DNA of 64,000 nucleotides from Actinernus sp. WN-2022 (GCA_030867875.1 JAOWCC010000577.1:147304344-147368343), one strand, 5' to 3'; positions 21,158-34,005 are shown, counted from the stretch's first letter. Program-made: numbers and translations. The notes: a model not told the origin generated them from the sequence alone.

Positions 21158-23517
21158 ATGGTTGCTGTTTTCTCCGCAGAATAAACGCAATTAAAGCCAT
21201 TACCCTCAATGATAAACAGAAGGAAATATTGGGCAGGCGCCGAGGGATGAATGGGTGCAAGCATAACATACACGAGAGAGAAGGAATATGGAAAATAATA
21301 TACGACGGCTTAGTTACTCTAAGAGAAATGAGAACCATGAGTTCAATAATATAGATAGAGTACTTTGCAAATATAAATTGTAGATTTTCATGGCTTTGTG
21401 AACGAGTAAAGTAATGATATCAAATTTGGACAAATGCACACTTAATGACACGACTACTGACCTAGTCTTAACGACTGTCTGAGCAAAATGTGCCCATCAA
21501 ATAATCCTAGTTTTAAGAAACTTCAATCAACACTTTCAAAAAAAGTTAGACGAATGAGTCGAAAGTAAAAGATACTTGATCAACGTCCAGGTTTGGTCAG
21601 CGACACTAACAGAGAATCTAGGCAATGTGGACAACTCGACGATAGAGTCAAGTCCAGCATGCCAGTGCTTTGAGAAACAGGCGCCCTCGGGAAAGGGGAG
21701 TGGGTAGAGCAAAACTAGCCTCTCGTAGCAAGCCCACTCTCTTCCCCCGAGAAGCGGCTGCTTTCTCAGGCTGAAATATCAGTAGCGTCTATCCAGCAGT
21801 GTCACGCAAAATTCCAATACGATCTGTGGTTTAGTCGACCTTGATATATGGTTGTTTCAGGTCCCGTTTCCTAAGTTGTCGGAACCCAAACCTGAACGTG
21901 GTCTTTTAAAGTCACAAGTAGTAAAATCTTGAATGCGGCGTAGAATTAAACCGTTGTTGTATTTATTTTAAACGTTTGTTACTTACTGAAGAAAATGCTC
22001 CGTGGTAGGATATTTTTATTTAAGAAATTAAGGCTTGATCATCGGCAGTGTTAAACAAAAGTTTTGTTTAAAACCAACCAGTATTTGTATTTGTCAGTAT
22101 TTTTATTTATTTGGGAGTTTTGATAAAACTGGAACAAATGCTTGTTATGGGAAACAATTTCTGTGTGTGGTTGGGGAAAATTGTCACACTTCATCATTTA
22201 AAGTAATGTTACATTAGTTTTAAAACCGTTTTCTTGGGCATTTGGTTTTTTTAACGTTTTCATAAATCGCTGCCGAAAACGGCAACAATAGGAGAATAAT
22301 GATATCAACCTAACCCTCGAGGTAAGGTTATTTCTTTGAATAAAAATAAAAGAAACTTAATGTTTGTTCTCGTATTTTCGTTGTTGTTTTCTTTCTTTGC
22401 TTTTCCTCTACGTATATCTGATTCTTAAAAAAAATATTCATACTACTTATTCTTATTTTTCGGTTTCTTTTTATTATGTTGTGTCTTTTTTCTATTTTCC
22501 TTTGTTTACTCATTAACTGAGAAAAGTTATTGAGTACTGAAGTGAGCACAGGATAGCATGTTGGTGTCCGTCTTTAGCCTTAGTATGAATCAAGTAAAGA
22601 TTCCTCAACAAACTGAGGACATTCCCACCATTTTGTAGTCGTCATTGCCACTCTTAGTTCTCTTAACGTCACATAGTTTTTACTGTATATGCTACAACTA
22701 ATAAGGTTTTTTCGCTAATAATATAACGAGAAGTAATCATAGATTATCAAAACTTGTGCGTTTGACATATTTTTGGTAAGAGAGAGGATTGGGCTTCTTG
22801 TGTTAACACAAATACACCCCCTTTGGAGACTGAAAAATTGCGGCAATGTTGTCGACTGTGAGTGTAAATAATCCTGATAAAAAATGCTTATTTTTAACTA
22901 ATGTGAACATTTTGAATGTCTTACTTATAAGTTAATATACAAGGGGATGCATCTGGGTATAAAACTGTAATTATTTTTGTGTAACATTAAATCAGTGGAT
23001 GCTTATGTGGCTATATTATATGCGTATCATTCATTTGAGCATTTGTAGCACTGTTCTTAAACAATGCTTTTGCTGTGTGGTATACTGTGTAAAACAACAA
23101 TTGGAGCCGGTTAGTGTAGAACACAATCAACCCTATAGCTATAGCTACGGCTATTCAGATGTGTATAAACTGCATTCCAGTTCCTCGCATTCACAATACT
23201 AAGTACACTCCAGTGTAGAACATAAACTATATATGCATATGTATAAACTACACCCCAGTTCCTTCAGAGCATTCAAATTATTTTTCAAGTGAGAGCAAGG
23301 CTGGCTGCAGAATATTGAGTGCCATGATTGTTAGTTACAGAATAATTCATGATCGATGTTGGTAGTTTCCCTTCAGCCAGGTATGATTTATAGCATCTTA
23401 CTATTTATATAAACCAATACAGCAAGCAAGCCAACAGAATTTGCGATCACAGATTCACTCGGTTTTTACTGGATAATTCAGCACAAATTATGGCTGAGTT
23501 GATTTGACTGTTCTGTG
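21158..23517. other. intergenic, no gene recognised
   Basis: AT-rich sequence. A short foldback at about 21672-21772 pairs TGAGAAACAGGCGCCCTCGG imperfectly with CCCGAGAAGCGGCTGCTTTC. The 3' tail of SINE family S, without its head, is at about 21795-21880 (ATTCCAATACGATCTGTGG, then GGTTGTTTCAGGTCCC). A pyrimidine-rich low-complexity stretch is at 22370-22510. No ORF has exon-like support. Confidence 0.5.
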
Positions 23518-23898
23518 TTAAACTTCGTCTTCAAGGTGCAGGCCTGACCATGTTTGACTTGAGTATAGTTTGGACATCAGACTTTGTCGAATGCTCCAGA
23601 AGTAGCACACACACTCTTTCCTCAGGCTTTGATAAATCGTACTTGCTAACTTTTTAAACATTGTTGCATTTAAATAAGTGGTTTTCATTTGCTCCGAGCA
23701 TCGTGTAGGTACCAGTTTCCCGGCCAAGATATTTTTTTCCGAAAGGTTGCCACAAGATGGATCACTACATACAGACATACACGAATCTCGATTTCTTTCG
23801 CCCGTGAGAGCACAGGTAGCCCACACATGACCACAGGGAGTCCAACGCAAGATTAGTATGCGTTCTCCGTCGAACGCAATAAATTGACATGTGGCCAT
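23518..23898 (-). CDS. hypothetical ORF, 126 residues, cysteine-rich
   Basis: An ATG-initiated - strand frame (MATCQFIAFDGERILILRWT and on) with about ten Cys residues, including CGHVWATC and CSDPSCG pairs. No signal peptide, membrane segment or recognised domain. It overlaps no repeat that I could pair. It could be a single-exon gene, an exon of an unseen gene, or a chance frame. Confidence 0.25.
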   Translation of the reverse strand: MATCQFIAFDGERILILRWTPCGHVWATCALTGERNRDSCMSVCSDPSCGNLSEKNILAGKLVPTRCSEQMKTTYLNATMFKKLASTIYQSLRKECVCYFWSIRQSLMSKLYSSQTWSGLHLEDEV

Positions 23899-23968
23899 TT
23901 GGCGTCTTTTCCGTTAGTATTTGTCAGGGTTCGATCATATAACCACACGTTATTGATGGACGTCTGCG

Positions 23969-24427
23969 TTAAAGTGCAACTAACCCCTTTTGCAATTTTT
24001 ATACATTTGAATCTTTGAAAGGTTTTGAGTACTTCTGCAAATAAATATTTGGCTTACAGAGAATACTCTACTCGATTCTGGATCTTACAACATCCAATAA
24101 TTTGAATAAATATTTAGCATTTGCTCTAAAATAACTGTTTTCTTTACTAACAACTCACAGACTGTGTATATTCTCTATATATCAATGTTGTTGTGATGGA
24201 AAGGCGCCATGGAGAATAATGCATTAACGAGGTGACGTAAGATCAAGAATCGACCCAGGCTTTTTCTTGCGCGGTCATGGGTCAGGAAAGGTCAAATTTT
24301 CACCATTTCAAACAAGCCTAGAACATAGAGTATTCTCTGTAAACCAAAAATTTCTTCGCAGAAGTACTCAAAACCTTTCAAAGATTCATATGTATAAAAA
24401 TTGCAAAATGGGTTAGTTGCACTTTAA
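23969..24427. mobile_element. TTAAAG foldback MITE, family A
   Basis: TTAAAGTGCAACTAACCCCT at the left is matched inverted by GGGTTAGTTGCACTTTAA at the right, and GAAAGGTTTTGAGTACTTCT pairs with AGAAGTACTCAAAACCTTTC. It is shorter than its sister copy at 9230. Confidence 0.9.
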
Positions 24428-24639
24428 TGTTCTTTTTTTTTCTCTCGCTATTGAGTTGTCAAATTAAAATGCTGTAAATACCACAATAAATGAGCATTAA
24501 AGACCTGATAAGGAAATAGAGCGATAGTTCCACTCATTCCATCTCATATCCACACGTGATTCATTCAATGCCTTCATATGGTAACACATGCGTCGTTGAT
24601 ATTGGCAAGCTAATACCTTGGTGCTGCATACAACTAATT

Positions 24640-25075
24640 AAGTATCACCAGTAGAAGCAGTCTCTCTGCTATTGAATGCATACCTGTGATGTTGATATAC
24701 CTTCGTATTGCTACTGCCATGTGTGGTGTTGCATACATGTTGAGATACAAGTACCACCAGTAGAAGCAGTGGCTTTGCGGATGAATGCATACCTGTGATG
24801 TTGATATACCTTGGTATTGCTACTGCCATGTGTGGCTCTGATGTCAACGGCTCATACTGCAAACTAATACCTTGCTGTTGCATACATGTTGAGATACAAT
24901 TATCACCAGTTGAAGCAGTTGCTTTGATGATGAATGCATACCTGTGATGTTGACATACCTTGGTATTGCTACTGCCATATGTGGCTCTGAGGTTAACGGT
25001 TCATACTGAAAACTAATACCTTGATGTTGCATACATGTTGAGATACAATTATCACCAGTAGAAGCAGTTGCCAGG
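24640..25075. repeat. tandem repeat of about 149-bp units
   Basis: The unit (GAAGCAGT, then TGAATGCATACCTGTGATGT, then TTGCATACATGTTGAGATAC) recurs with starts near 24651, 24760, 24909 and 25058. The first unit is shortened to about 109 bp. The phrases TGATGTTGCCAGCTAAT and TTAGGC(C/A)AAT repeat more loosely on to about 25290. Confidence 0.85.
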
Positions 25076-25750
25076 AACGTTAAAACCGCTGAGGGCACAA
25101 ATGCCACCTTGGCAGCAGGACCTTACCTCTTTTCTACCGATATTTTCGGTTGATATTGCCAGCTCATCGGTTCTGCATAATTAGGCCAATACCTTGATGT
25201 TGCCAGCTAATGTTCTTACATAGTTAGGCCAATGCCCTGATGTTGCCAGCTAATTTTCTGAGATTGTTAGGCAAATGGCGGATGCCTTGGTCTTGCTAGT
25301 AAAGAGAGTAAATTGATGTTGGATAAATGGATAAATTGTTAGGTTTAATTATTATTGCTTCACCTCTCTGCAGTGTTAGGTTACATTTCTCAGATAACAC
25401 CAAACTGTGAGCGCCATCACGTGAACAAGGTAAGAGCTCTTCACCAGCTCGTCTGCATGAGATCGTTAGGGATACAGCATGCACCTTTTACCACGAAGTT
25501 AAACCTGCTTTTGAGAGCCTTTAAGACAATCCAATATATTATTGTTCTCTAAGTTCAAACTTTGTTTTACTTCGGAATAGAGAAGTTGTCGCCTGCTCTC
25601 CTTAGCCAGGAGGTATATCGACGAAATCCTGAGTTGCATTGGTATTAGGGTCGATAAAGTAACGTTCTGAGTGTAGTTCTTTTAGAGTTGTACTGTGTAA
25701 CCATCAGTTTGGAGTCCCAATAACAGAATAGTTTTTAATACTTTCTTTCT

Positions 25751-26250
25751 TTAAAGTGCTATACTACGGTGAAATTCAACCATTTTCTTTTCTACTTTTT
25801 TGTCTTCCAAAATGGCACACATATCTAAATCAGTAAAAAATATTACCAAAGGACCAAATTAAACTAACAATTTTGCAGAGTTTACCGTCGAAGTCACGTC
25901 CGCCATTACTGAAGGCGGTTTGCGTCGACACGTAATTTTTTCTCAACGCGCCGCTCTTGTAAATGCATATTTCCATTTAAAACTTCGTTCTTTCCTTTCC
26001 ATTTTGGAAAAAAAAGTTTATTTACATGTACTTCACTTATAAGTTCGTGCAAAATTTTGTGTGAAACGTAGCCCCGCAGTAGTTGTGTTGAGAAAATTAC
26101 GTCACGTCCGCTGGAAAATTGCCTCTGTCAGAGGAACGGGTTCGGATCCCAATAAATAACACTTCCCTTCGTCATATCAAAAAACGGTTTGGGGAGGAAA
26201 ACCTTTACTTCAGAAATACGCAAAAATATCACATGTCAAAATTTGATGTC
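25751..26250. mobile_element. TTAAAG foldback MITE, family C (right TIR degraded)
   Basis: Starts TTAAAGTGCTATACTACGGT and follows the copy at 15849 through GTCTTCCAAAATGGCACACA to CAAAATTTGAT near 26245, where the terminal inverse is replaced. Confidence 0.75.
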
Positions 26251-28250
26251 TTCTCTGTCCATGCAATGACCAACTAATAGCCATCGTATGCAAAATTCTT
26301 CAAGAGACACGAAGTAACACTGTCAATCACATGGAACCTTCATGCGGTTTCTCTAATCAAAACTACAAAAATTTCACTCTTGGATAGAAAATAAATATCG
26401 TATGAACGTTCTGATGTGTTTTCCAAATTGTTTGGACGTGATTAAAGTGGATTACAGAATCATATTCTATCAACTTGATTTTGGTCCAGTGTAAAATTGT
26501 TTTAAATTTCTCTTTAAAGCAGTATTTTTCATTCATTCGAATCGCTACCCACCCTTCATGCCATTACTCTTATTTTGTCTCCAGTATATACTCTGCTAAA
26601 TCCGAGTAGTTATTTGTGTATTTGGTCATGGGATAATGTATCTTTTAGCAGTCGACAGAGCCCCGATTTAACTTTTCTTTTTGTGTTTGTTTTTCTAGAA
26701 TCAGTGACTTGGACACACATCCAACTGAATAATGATGCGTAGCCATCAAGTCGTAGCCAAAGTTATCACTCAATTCTCAAGATTAACACAGAACCTGCTG
26801 GACTGGTTTTATGAGTTTCAAAATTGTGCGCGCAAATGGCCTACAATCCATCGTCTATATTTACATAGTAGAGATCAACTATGAAGATCAGCAAAATAAT
26901 TACTGGCGTGGTGGTTAGCATGTGTTGCTGCATTGTTTTACCTCTGGAAGGAGTGGAATTCACAATATTAATGATACAAGTTGATGGAATCATCGTCAGC
27001 ACCACGCCAGTCGACAGCTTGGCTAAATGCTACCCTTTCCGACAGCTGAGCATAGCCAAACAATCAGCCTGAGGAGCACTATATGTATGTACAACGAGCT
27101 GTCAATCAAGACTGTAAGCTAGATGTATTAGCTAACTTTCCACTCAACTGATCTCCATGTTCCCTGGGTACCAGAGGTTCGCGTATCTTACTGGTTTCGG
27201 ACCGCCGACGCCTTCACGAGGGAGAGAAGACATCTCTGATACCAAGGGTAGCAATGGGGACGTTATCCAGTGCGGTATACAGTTGATGTGACGACAGTTT
27301 ATAGAATCTGTCCTGCGTATCATCGGATAGAAGTCAACAGCTTTTGGAAACGGTCAATAAGTGTTATCTACGTTAAAGCATTTTACTTTAGAACGTGAAT
27401 GTTTCCTGTATTAAGTCAACTGCTAAAACACGATGTTTTTAATTCTTTAAGAAAGTTGAGGGTGCGAGAGATGGCCGTCTCTTGGAATTAGAAGACACTT
27501 GTGTTAAAGTAATACGGCATCAGGCTACTTTCGAATGACGTTTTATTGCTAGAGAACAAAGGTTCGACGTGGAGGCTTAGGGTAGATTTCATGAAGTACT
27601 TGTGTTCTATCCCCCCGAGACTCGACATGAAACTGTTTCTCTTGATCAGTAGAACGTTACTCGAAATGGCCTGTGTAGATTGCTATTAGTTATTTGCTGC
27701 CCGCTGTAAAGGGGCCAAGTGTCCTTTTCGCACCTCGCAAGCTATTCCTTTCCTGCAATCGAATTCTGAATTAAACAAATTAAGGTATTCAGGATCTGCT
27801 GATTACTGTACATATTTCTTCAAATCATTCTCACTGGAGCTAAGGAGCTCTAGCAATAACGTTTTGTGTGTTGGAGGCCATGTTCTTGGGCATCAAAAAT
27901 GGAGGGTGGGACGGCCTCTTAAATGCCGAGACCTTGTACCATTTTGCTAAGTGACGTTCTGGATGGAATTTTAAAATAAGGTATGAACAAGTTCTGAGTA
28001 TGGGCCGGTAGGTGGTGAGAAGCCGTCGCCAATCTCACCTTCAACTCGATAAGTGTGGTAGCCTCGAGAGGTGTTCCTCAAGAAAATCGCTTACTGAAGG
28101 ATTTTTCCCGAGAAATTTTCTCCAGTTAAAAATGAGGTTCTATTCAAGTAGACCATTCTATCTTTGATGAGAAGGCTTGCCTCTATCGGTGAAAGAACCT
28201 CAAATTTTCTCCCATAAATATTGATTCTACATGAAGTGAATAATTGATTA
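26251..28250. other. intergenic, no gene recognised
   Basis: AT-rich DNA without exon-like frames. A pyrimidine tract with AG at 26697-26698 could be a splice acceptor for an MRCK 3' exon, and its frames close quickly. A short ORF at 26881-27072 has no recognisable features. A degraded hairpin is at about 27165-27250. Confidence 0.45.
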
Positions 28251-28251
28251 T

Positions 28252-28486
28252 TAGAATATTTCTTGATTTCAATGTCGTGTTTGCGAGTTAAAGTTATATT
28301 TCCATTATTGTGATGTCAATCCAGGAATAATTATACAAAAACATGCTAGTAGAGATAAGCGACATTCAAAAAAAAAAAAAAAAAAAAGACATTAAATTCC
28401 TGGTTTGACGTCACATGCAATTGTATATTTTTTAATATAACCCTCTATAATTCGTAGACACTATATTCAAATCAAGAAATATTCTA
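28252..28486. mobile_element. foldback element with central A19
   Basis: AGAATATTTCTTGATTTCAA at the left is matched inverted by CAAATCAAGAAATATTCT at the right, with further pairing of the CAATCCAGGAAT and ATTCCTGG segments around the poly-A centre at 28369-28387. Confidence 0.8.
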
Positions 28487-28714
28487 CTCTTCAACTACTA
28501 ACGATGTAGAATCTTTATGATAATAAAACAAACGTTCGCGGCACTTCGGTATCATATTTCAAGGTTGCTGTTGGCAGATAGACTTTTGAAAATTTCAAAT
28601 AATAGTTCAGTTCAGCAAAGTGCAATATTCCAAAAAAGAATTTCGACTGTACCCCCCAGAGTACCCGCACATTAATTCCAATACGAGCCAACCAGTAAAC
28701 ACGACGAAGTATAT

Positions 28715-28848
28715 GGTACCAAGAGCTGATGGTACCAAGAGCTGATGGTACCAAGAGCTGATGGTACCAAGAGCTGATGGTACCAAGAGCTGATGGTACC
28801 AAGAACTGATGGTACCAAGAGCTGATGGTACCAAGAGCTGATGGTACC
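28715..28848. repeat. 16-bp minisatellite (GGTACCAAGAGCTGAT), 8 copies
   Basis: A near-identical head-to-tail array with one unit reading AAGAACTGAT. Each unit contains GGTACC and AGCT. The two overlapping - strand frames across it are repeat artefacts. Confidence 0.95.
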
Positions 28849-29643
28849 CAACTACGCGGGCAGTTATTAACATGTAGGGTTAATGAATCATTGATTCGCA
28901 ATTAAATACCACAGATGATTTTATTGGTTTATCTCCGTTGTATGATATATATATATTTTAATGTATTCAGGCACTATACGGTCTGTCTGTCTGTCTGTAA
29001 TTGTTTGGTAGTGATCAAAACTTAACGCAATTGGACGTCGCAGTATCAGTTAAGGCGTTTGGTAGAATTCAATTTCCTTGAATGCGAAATGCGCACGCTA
29101 ATTGCTGAGTTAATTAAATTTGGGTTGGTTGTGTCGCTTTCTTGTCCACCACAGGTAACGGAAATCAAGTATCCACGGGAGTCCATTGGTAATGGCTCCT
29201 GATATCCAGCGTAAATCAAAAGCGACATAGGTAAAACATTGCGTGCGTTGATAGCTGGACAATTGTATAATGATGCATCGAAAGCAGCAGTGGAATTTCT
29301 AGTGTAACCCAGGAAGGCTCGTTTGAACAAAGGTGTAGTTATAGTCTTGGGTAGTTGACTATCTAAAAGTATGATTAAAACTGGATATCTCGTTAATTTG
29401 TGGCTGTTTTTAATGGGTTCAGATGTGGTGAAAAGGATAACCTCTACCGCACACCGAAACGAAACCCTGGACGCGGTGGGAAAAGATTTGGGAGAATGGT
29501 GAAAGAGAACTTATTTCTCCCTTCCTCTTGTCCCCATTTTCCTGCGGAGAAGGCTAAGTTAGTAAGGGGTCAGTATGTTTGTAGACTTGTGGAAGGTTCT
29601 CTGAAAAAGAAATAAGGGAGAAAAGAGTGCCGCGCTCGTTTGT

Positions 29644-29736
29644 CGATAAGGGTTAATGGCCACGAGTGATAAATGCAGTGTGATAAATCCCATATTACAC
29701 GAGTGGCCATTCATTAACCCTTACTTATTTACATCG
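29644..29736. repeat. hairpin repeat
   Basis: TAAGGGTTAATGGCCACGAG pairs with CGAGTGGCCATTCATTAACC about 45 bp away. Short non-coding foldback. Confidence 0.85.
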
Positions 29737-30279
29737 TGTCACGTGACTCGCTACATCTAGTCCATAATGAGTTGGTTTGATACAAATTTTACAAGTGTGG
29801 TCATTGTTTAAACGATGGCCAGACTTGTAATATACACGTGTAAAAGTCTTGTGTTGGCCCCAGGAGGTGAATAGTGTCTATCATTTTGTTCCATGAATCA
29901 TACGTCTACAAGTCATATATTTATACATTAACTGCAGTCCTTTAGGCTCGCTTACACGAGCAGTTTTCCATGACTGCCCCAAGTTTTTATTTGCTCGGGT
30001 GTAACGGCAAGACCTGAGTAGTATTACTGATACTGCGCATTTTCTCAGTAGTAGTATTACACCGTTTTGTATGCTCGTGGTGTATGTGAAGAGCGACACA
30101 GACCTCGTGCAAATACGCGTTGTTTTCTTGATAAAGGAGACATCGTTGTGATGGGCTTGGACGATCGGGAATGTAGTTTTCAAACTGCTCGAGAAACTAC
30201 TCTAGATATTTCGCAGACTGGCTCTCGCCAAGGAAAACTTGTCATGGTTTGCCATACACGCAAGCAAATGATAAAACTT

Positions 30280-30625
30280 GTCAAAAAAAACTTATTCACC
30301 CGTACACATGAGCAAATAAAGCTTGTCAAGGAATACTTGTTCACCCGTACACATGAGCAAATAAAACTTGTCAAGGAATACTTCTTCACCCGTACACATG
30401 AGAAAATAAAACTTGTCAAGGAATACTTGTTCACCCGTACACATGAGCAAGTAAAATTTGTCAAGGAATACTTGTTCACCCGTACACATGAGAAAATAAA
30501 ACTTCTCAAGAAAAACTTATTCCCTCGTACACACGAGCAAATAAACTTGTCAAGGAAAACTGGTCATGTTTTGTCATACACACAAGCAAACAAAACTTGT
30601 CAAGAAAAACTTGTTCACACGAGTA
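30280..30625. repeat. 45-bp tandem repeat, open in long frames on both strands
   Basis: Unit starts are near 30301, 30346, 30391, 30436, 30481 and 30526. Each reads CGTACACATGAGCAAATAAA then CTTGTCAAGGAATACTTGTT. The period of 15 codons keeps a + frame (peptide period KLVKEYLFTRTHEQI) and a - frame open for over 100 codons. Related single units occur at about 31600 and 32035. Confidence 0.92.
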
Positions 30626-30644
30626 AATCAAACTTGTCATGTTA

Positions 30645-31590
30645 AGTACTGTTTAATAAACGAGCAGCAGTGTTTTATCAGTTTTAGACCTGATAAAACA
30701 CGTGCTGCGAGTTTATTAAACGGCTTCAACAACTTATAATGGTTGCTTTATGAACCATTGAACCTTTGTATTCACAACGCCATGCAAAATATTCGAGTAA
30801 TCACCGCCTGCGATTAAGAACATCTCGAGGGAATGACGTGAAGAAATTACCATACTATGTTGTTTGAAGTGGCATTTAATTTCGCAATGCTGAAAGCATT
30901 GTGTGGCAAAGAACAAGCTAGGGCAAGAATAACCTGCATTTGAAGGATTTGGTGTCGTGGTTGACATCGGGTAAAGTTCAAGACTTGGAAAGCGATGTGA
31001 CTGACATGACGGCAGACTAAATTTTTGACTCAGGCACAAAATATGAAGAGGTTTGTAAGTTTAATGACGTTTTTGTTATTTTACGGCTTTGAGTTTGGTT
31101 TAATAATTTAAACTAAACAGTGGCTCGGTAAACAATTAATGGTAGTTGGATAACTTCATTTAAAAAATATTATCTGTGTATCTCGGTAGTCTGCTGATAT
31201 TAGTAAATTTAGTGCAAAATTCATTATCTAGGTACCTTATGTTCCGTGTACTTTTTGCTATCTTTGGGTCTTTATCAGTGAATTCTTAATTAGGATGAAA
31301 CTTTATATAAAATTTCATGTTCATTAGTATTCTTTATATAAAACGTTCATCCTAATTAGCAATTCAATGAGAAAGCTGAAACATCGATAGAAATTCCAAG
31401 AGTTGGAAGGTACTTATCCATTATCTCTATCATTAACCCCGTTTCCCCCTGGGACAGAATTCAAATCTCTCCGCGGGCATTTAGAATGATGAGATTTTTT
31501 CAAGTATAAAGGAGCATGCACGTAACTGATTTGCTTCATTTGATTGGACAAAATGTGCATTAAATATTCATGAGTTTTTGAATTACCATT
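30645..31590 (-). mobile_element. element T (about 0.95 kb) with terminal hairpin
   Basis: Matches 48885-49815 in the opposite orientation. Shared segments include GGTACCTTATGTTCCGTG, GAATTCTTAATTAGGATGAA and GGAGCATGCACGTAACTGAT. One end carries a hairpin around GTTTAATAAAC and TGATAAAACACGTGCTGCGA (30647-30725). No intact ORF is shared between the copies, so it looks non-autonomous. Confidence 0.8.
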
Positions 31591-31599
31591 TATACACAT

Positions 31600-32050
31600 G
31601 CACAAGGAAAGAAAACTTGTTCACACGTACACTAACCTGCTATGCAGAGGTATTTTTTCACTCATAAATTCGAAGAAAAAAAGTAACGTCTGTTTACCCG
31701 AGCGCTTAATTAGTTTACAATATTGCACACTTCATTGTGTTATGGACCAAACAGATTTTACCTTCCATATTCTGGAAAGTGACGTAATGTTACATTTAAA
31801 AGGAAATTAGACAATAGATTTGCATTGACCAATCATAGGAGTGCGTTCACTGGCGTGCCAATTCACTAAAATTGTAACAATGGCTTCAGTTGATTGGGCA
31901 GAAAAATAAAACACGTGCTGACCTCATGCTTACATATTGGAAACTAATTAAGCGCTCGGGTACGGTAGGCAGACGTTACTTTTTTCTTCGAATTTATGAG
32001 AGTGAAAAAATACGTCTGCATAGCAGGCTACCCGTACACACGAGCAAATA
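31600..32050. mobile_element. foldback element U
   Basis: CCTGCTATGCAGAGGTATTT then TAACGTCTGTTTACCCGAGC is matched inverted by GCTCGGGTACGGTAGGCAGA then ATACGTCTGCATAGCAGG. The outer arms contain the 45-bp unit that is amplified at 30280-30625. Confidence 0.85.
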
Positions 32051-32371
32051 AATTTGTCAAGGAACACTTGATCGTGTGGACCATGGTTTACCACCCTGAA
32101 TTCTGTTTTCTAAAGAGATCGTTCCCATTTTTAAAATCATTAATGGACCTTTCGCAAAAAAAAAAAAGTTTCACTTAAACTCAATATTTACGAGATCGGT
32201 AGTATTATTAAGCAAAACCCGTTTGTAAATACTATTTTTCACCTCTAATCGATTGCCTAAAATAGCGTGGTTGAGTACGACAAACCCCACGTGACTACGA
32301 CCAACCAATCGGAGCGCATTTCCCATCCGCGGGACGTCCCGCTGTCTCGGGTATCTTGTCGAAGCTCTCTG

Positions 32372-32530
32372 TGCGGACACTCGTAAGCGGACAACTCCAG
32401 TTACGGACACCTTTCCAAAACCCCGTTTGAACTCTCCGGCAGTCAAACTCTATTTACACATATTCCCGTAAGCGGACAGTTCCAGTTACGCACACTTTTT
32501 CTGATTCACGAGTGTGTCGGCTTACAGGAA
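32372..32530. repeat. repeated GTAAGCGGACA(A/G) phrase
   Basis: GTAAGCGGACAACTCCAGTT and GTAAGCGGACAGTTCCAGTT occur 70 bp apart, each followed by ACG(G/C)ACAC. This is probably a fragment of a dispersed element. No paired ends were found. Confidence 0.5.
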
Positions 32531-34005
32531 CTTCGACTGTATGTGGTTTTATATGAGGCCTAGTATCAGGCGCCAAACGTTTCAAAATTAAATTTTCATA
32601 CACCTATACCAGATATGCATACATGTGTTAAAATCCATACACGTACAAAAATCCTTACATGTAAAAATTCCATACATGTATATAAAAAATATACATGTAT
32701 CAAAAAATTAAACGTATAGAAAATCCATACATGTATAAAAATACATATATGTACAAAAAGACATACATGTAAAGAAAATCATACATGTAGATAAATTCAT
32801 ACATGGACCGAAATTCATACATGTAATTATAGAAACCATACATGTAATTAAAGGGAGCCTGCTTTGTTATTGTTTATATACGGGACTTTGACCCCTTGTT
32901 CACGGCGGGAACCTCACGAACTTAGCGTATTCTCAGTTATGTTGGTGACATGATAATTTTGATTTGAACATGGATGAACTATTAGTTTCATCAAGGTGAA
33001 TGCAAAGTGCGAGTTAGATATCAGTACTTGGCTGTACTATAATATTTACCGTTCACCCGTCGCTCCCTGCTATCAGTGCTATAAATAGAGAACACTGACT
33101 TTCTGGGTAATACTCATGAATATGATAGCGAGCAGAGAGAGGGAGAGATAGATCTGCAAACAGGCAATCTCTTTGCTGGCAGTAGCAGAGAACCAGTTCA
33201 AGAGAGAACAGTGAACAAATTACAGCTCGCTTCAAAGGAAAATTATTATCTCGGCGGCTTTGTTTGGTAAATTCGTGCGCCGAGCTAGTGTAAACTTTGA
33301 TCGATCCGGTGAATCAAAATCTCGGCGAAATCACTGTGTGAAAGCCTTTCGAAACCAGAGAGAGACCTGTTTATACAAGTTTAAAGCCGAAGCCCTCGAA
33401 ATGATTTTAGTAAATTGCTCAGTTCTTTTCTGGTCCACCAAGCGGAGTTTTGTTGCCATATGTAGAGAAATTCATACATGGAGAGAAATTCATACAGGTA
33501 CAGAAATCCATACATGTAGAGAAATTGATACATGTACAGAAATCCATACGTGTACTTCAGAAATTCATACATGTACCGAACTCCATACATGTACTTCAGA
33601 AATTCATACATGTAATTATAGAATTCCATACATGTACAGAAATTCATACATGTAATTATAAAAATCCATACATGTAATTAAATGGGCCATTTCACCCACA
33701 GTGCTTCGCGTGCTTTGTTATTTAAACACCGGGACTTTGACCCCTTGTTCACGCCTGGCGGTGACATGATAATTTTGATTTGAACATGGATGACCTTGAT
33801 GAAACTAATTGCTGCGAGCGTAGAAACCTCTAGTATGACAGTGAACGAATGACAGCTCGCTTTGTTTGTCAATCACAGGGAGCCCACACATAACGTTTGT
33901 ATTTGATTTTATAAGGGAATGTGTGAGGATTAAGTTAAAGGATCGAAGTATTGCAAAAACATGCATATTTGAACATAAAATAAACGTTAATTTATCTTAT
34001 CCGTT

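Noticed and set aside
25355..25484. Possible MRCK 3' exon after CTCTGCAG at about 25373
   Set aside because: The frame after joining exon s closes within about 13 codons with no family resemblance, so the read-through stop at 19940 is simpler.
28515..28901. 128- and 88-codon - strand ORFs with LVPSALGTISSWYHQ repeats
   Set aside because: They are translations of the 16-bp GGTACCAAGAGCTGAT minisatellite in different frames.
30067..30645. 192-codon ORF on the + strand
   Set aside because: Most of it is the 45-bp minisatellite, and its length follows from a stop-free period of 15 codons. The - strand is open over the same array.
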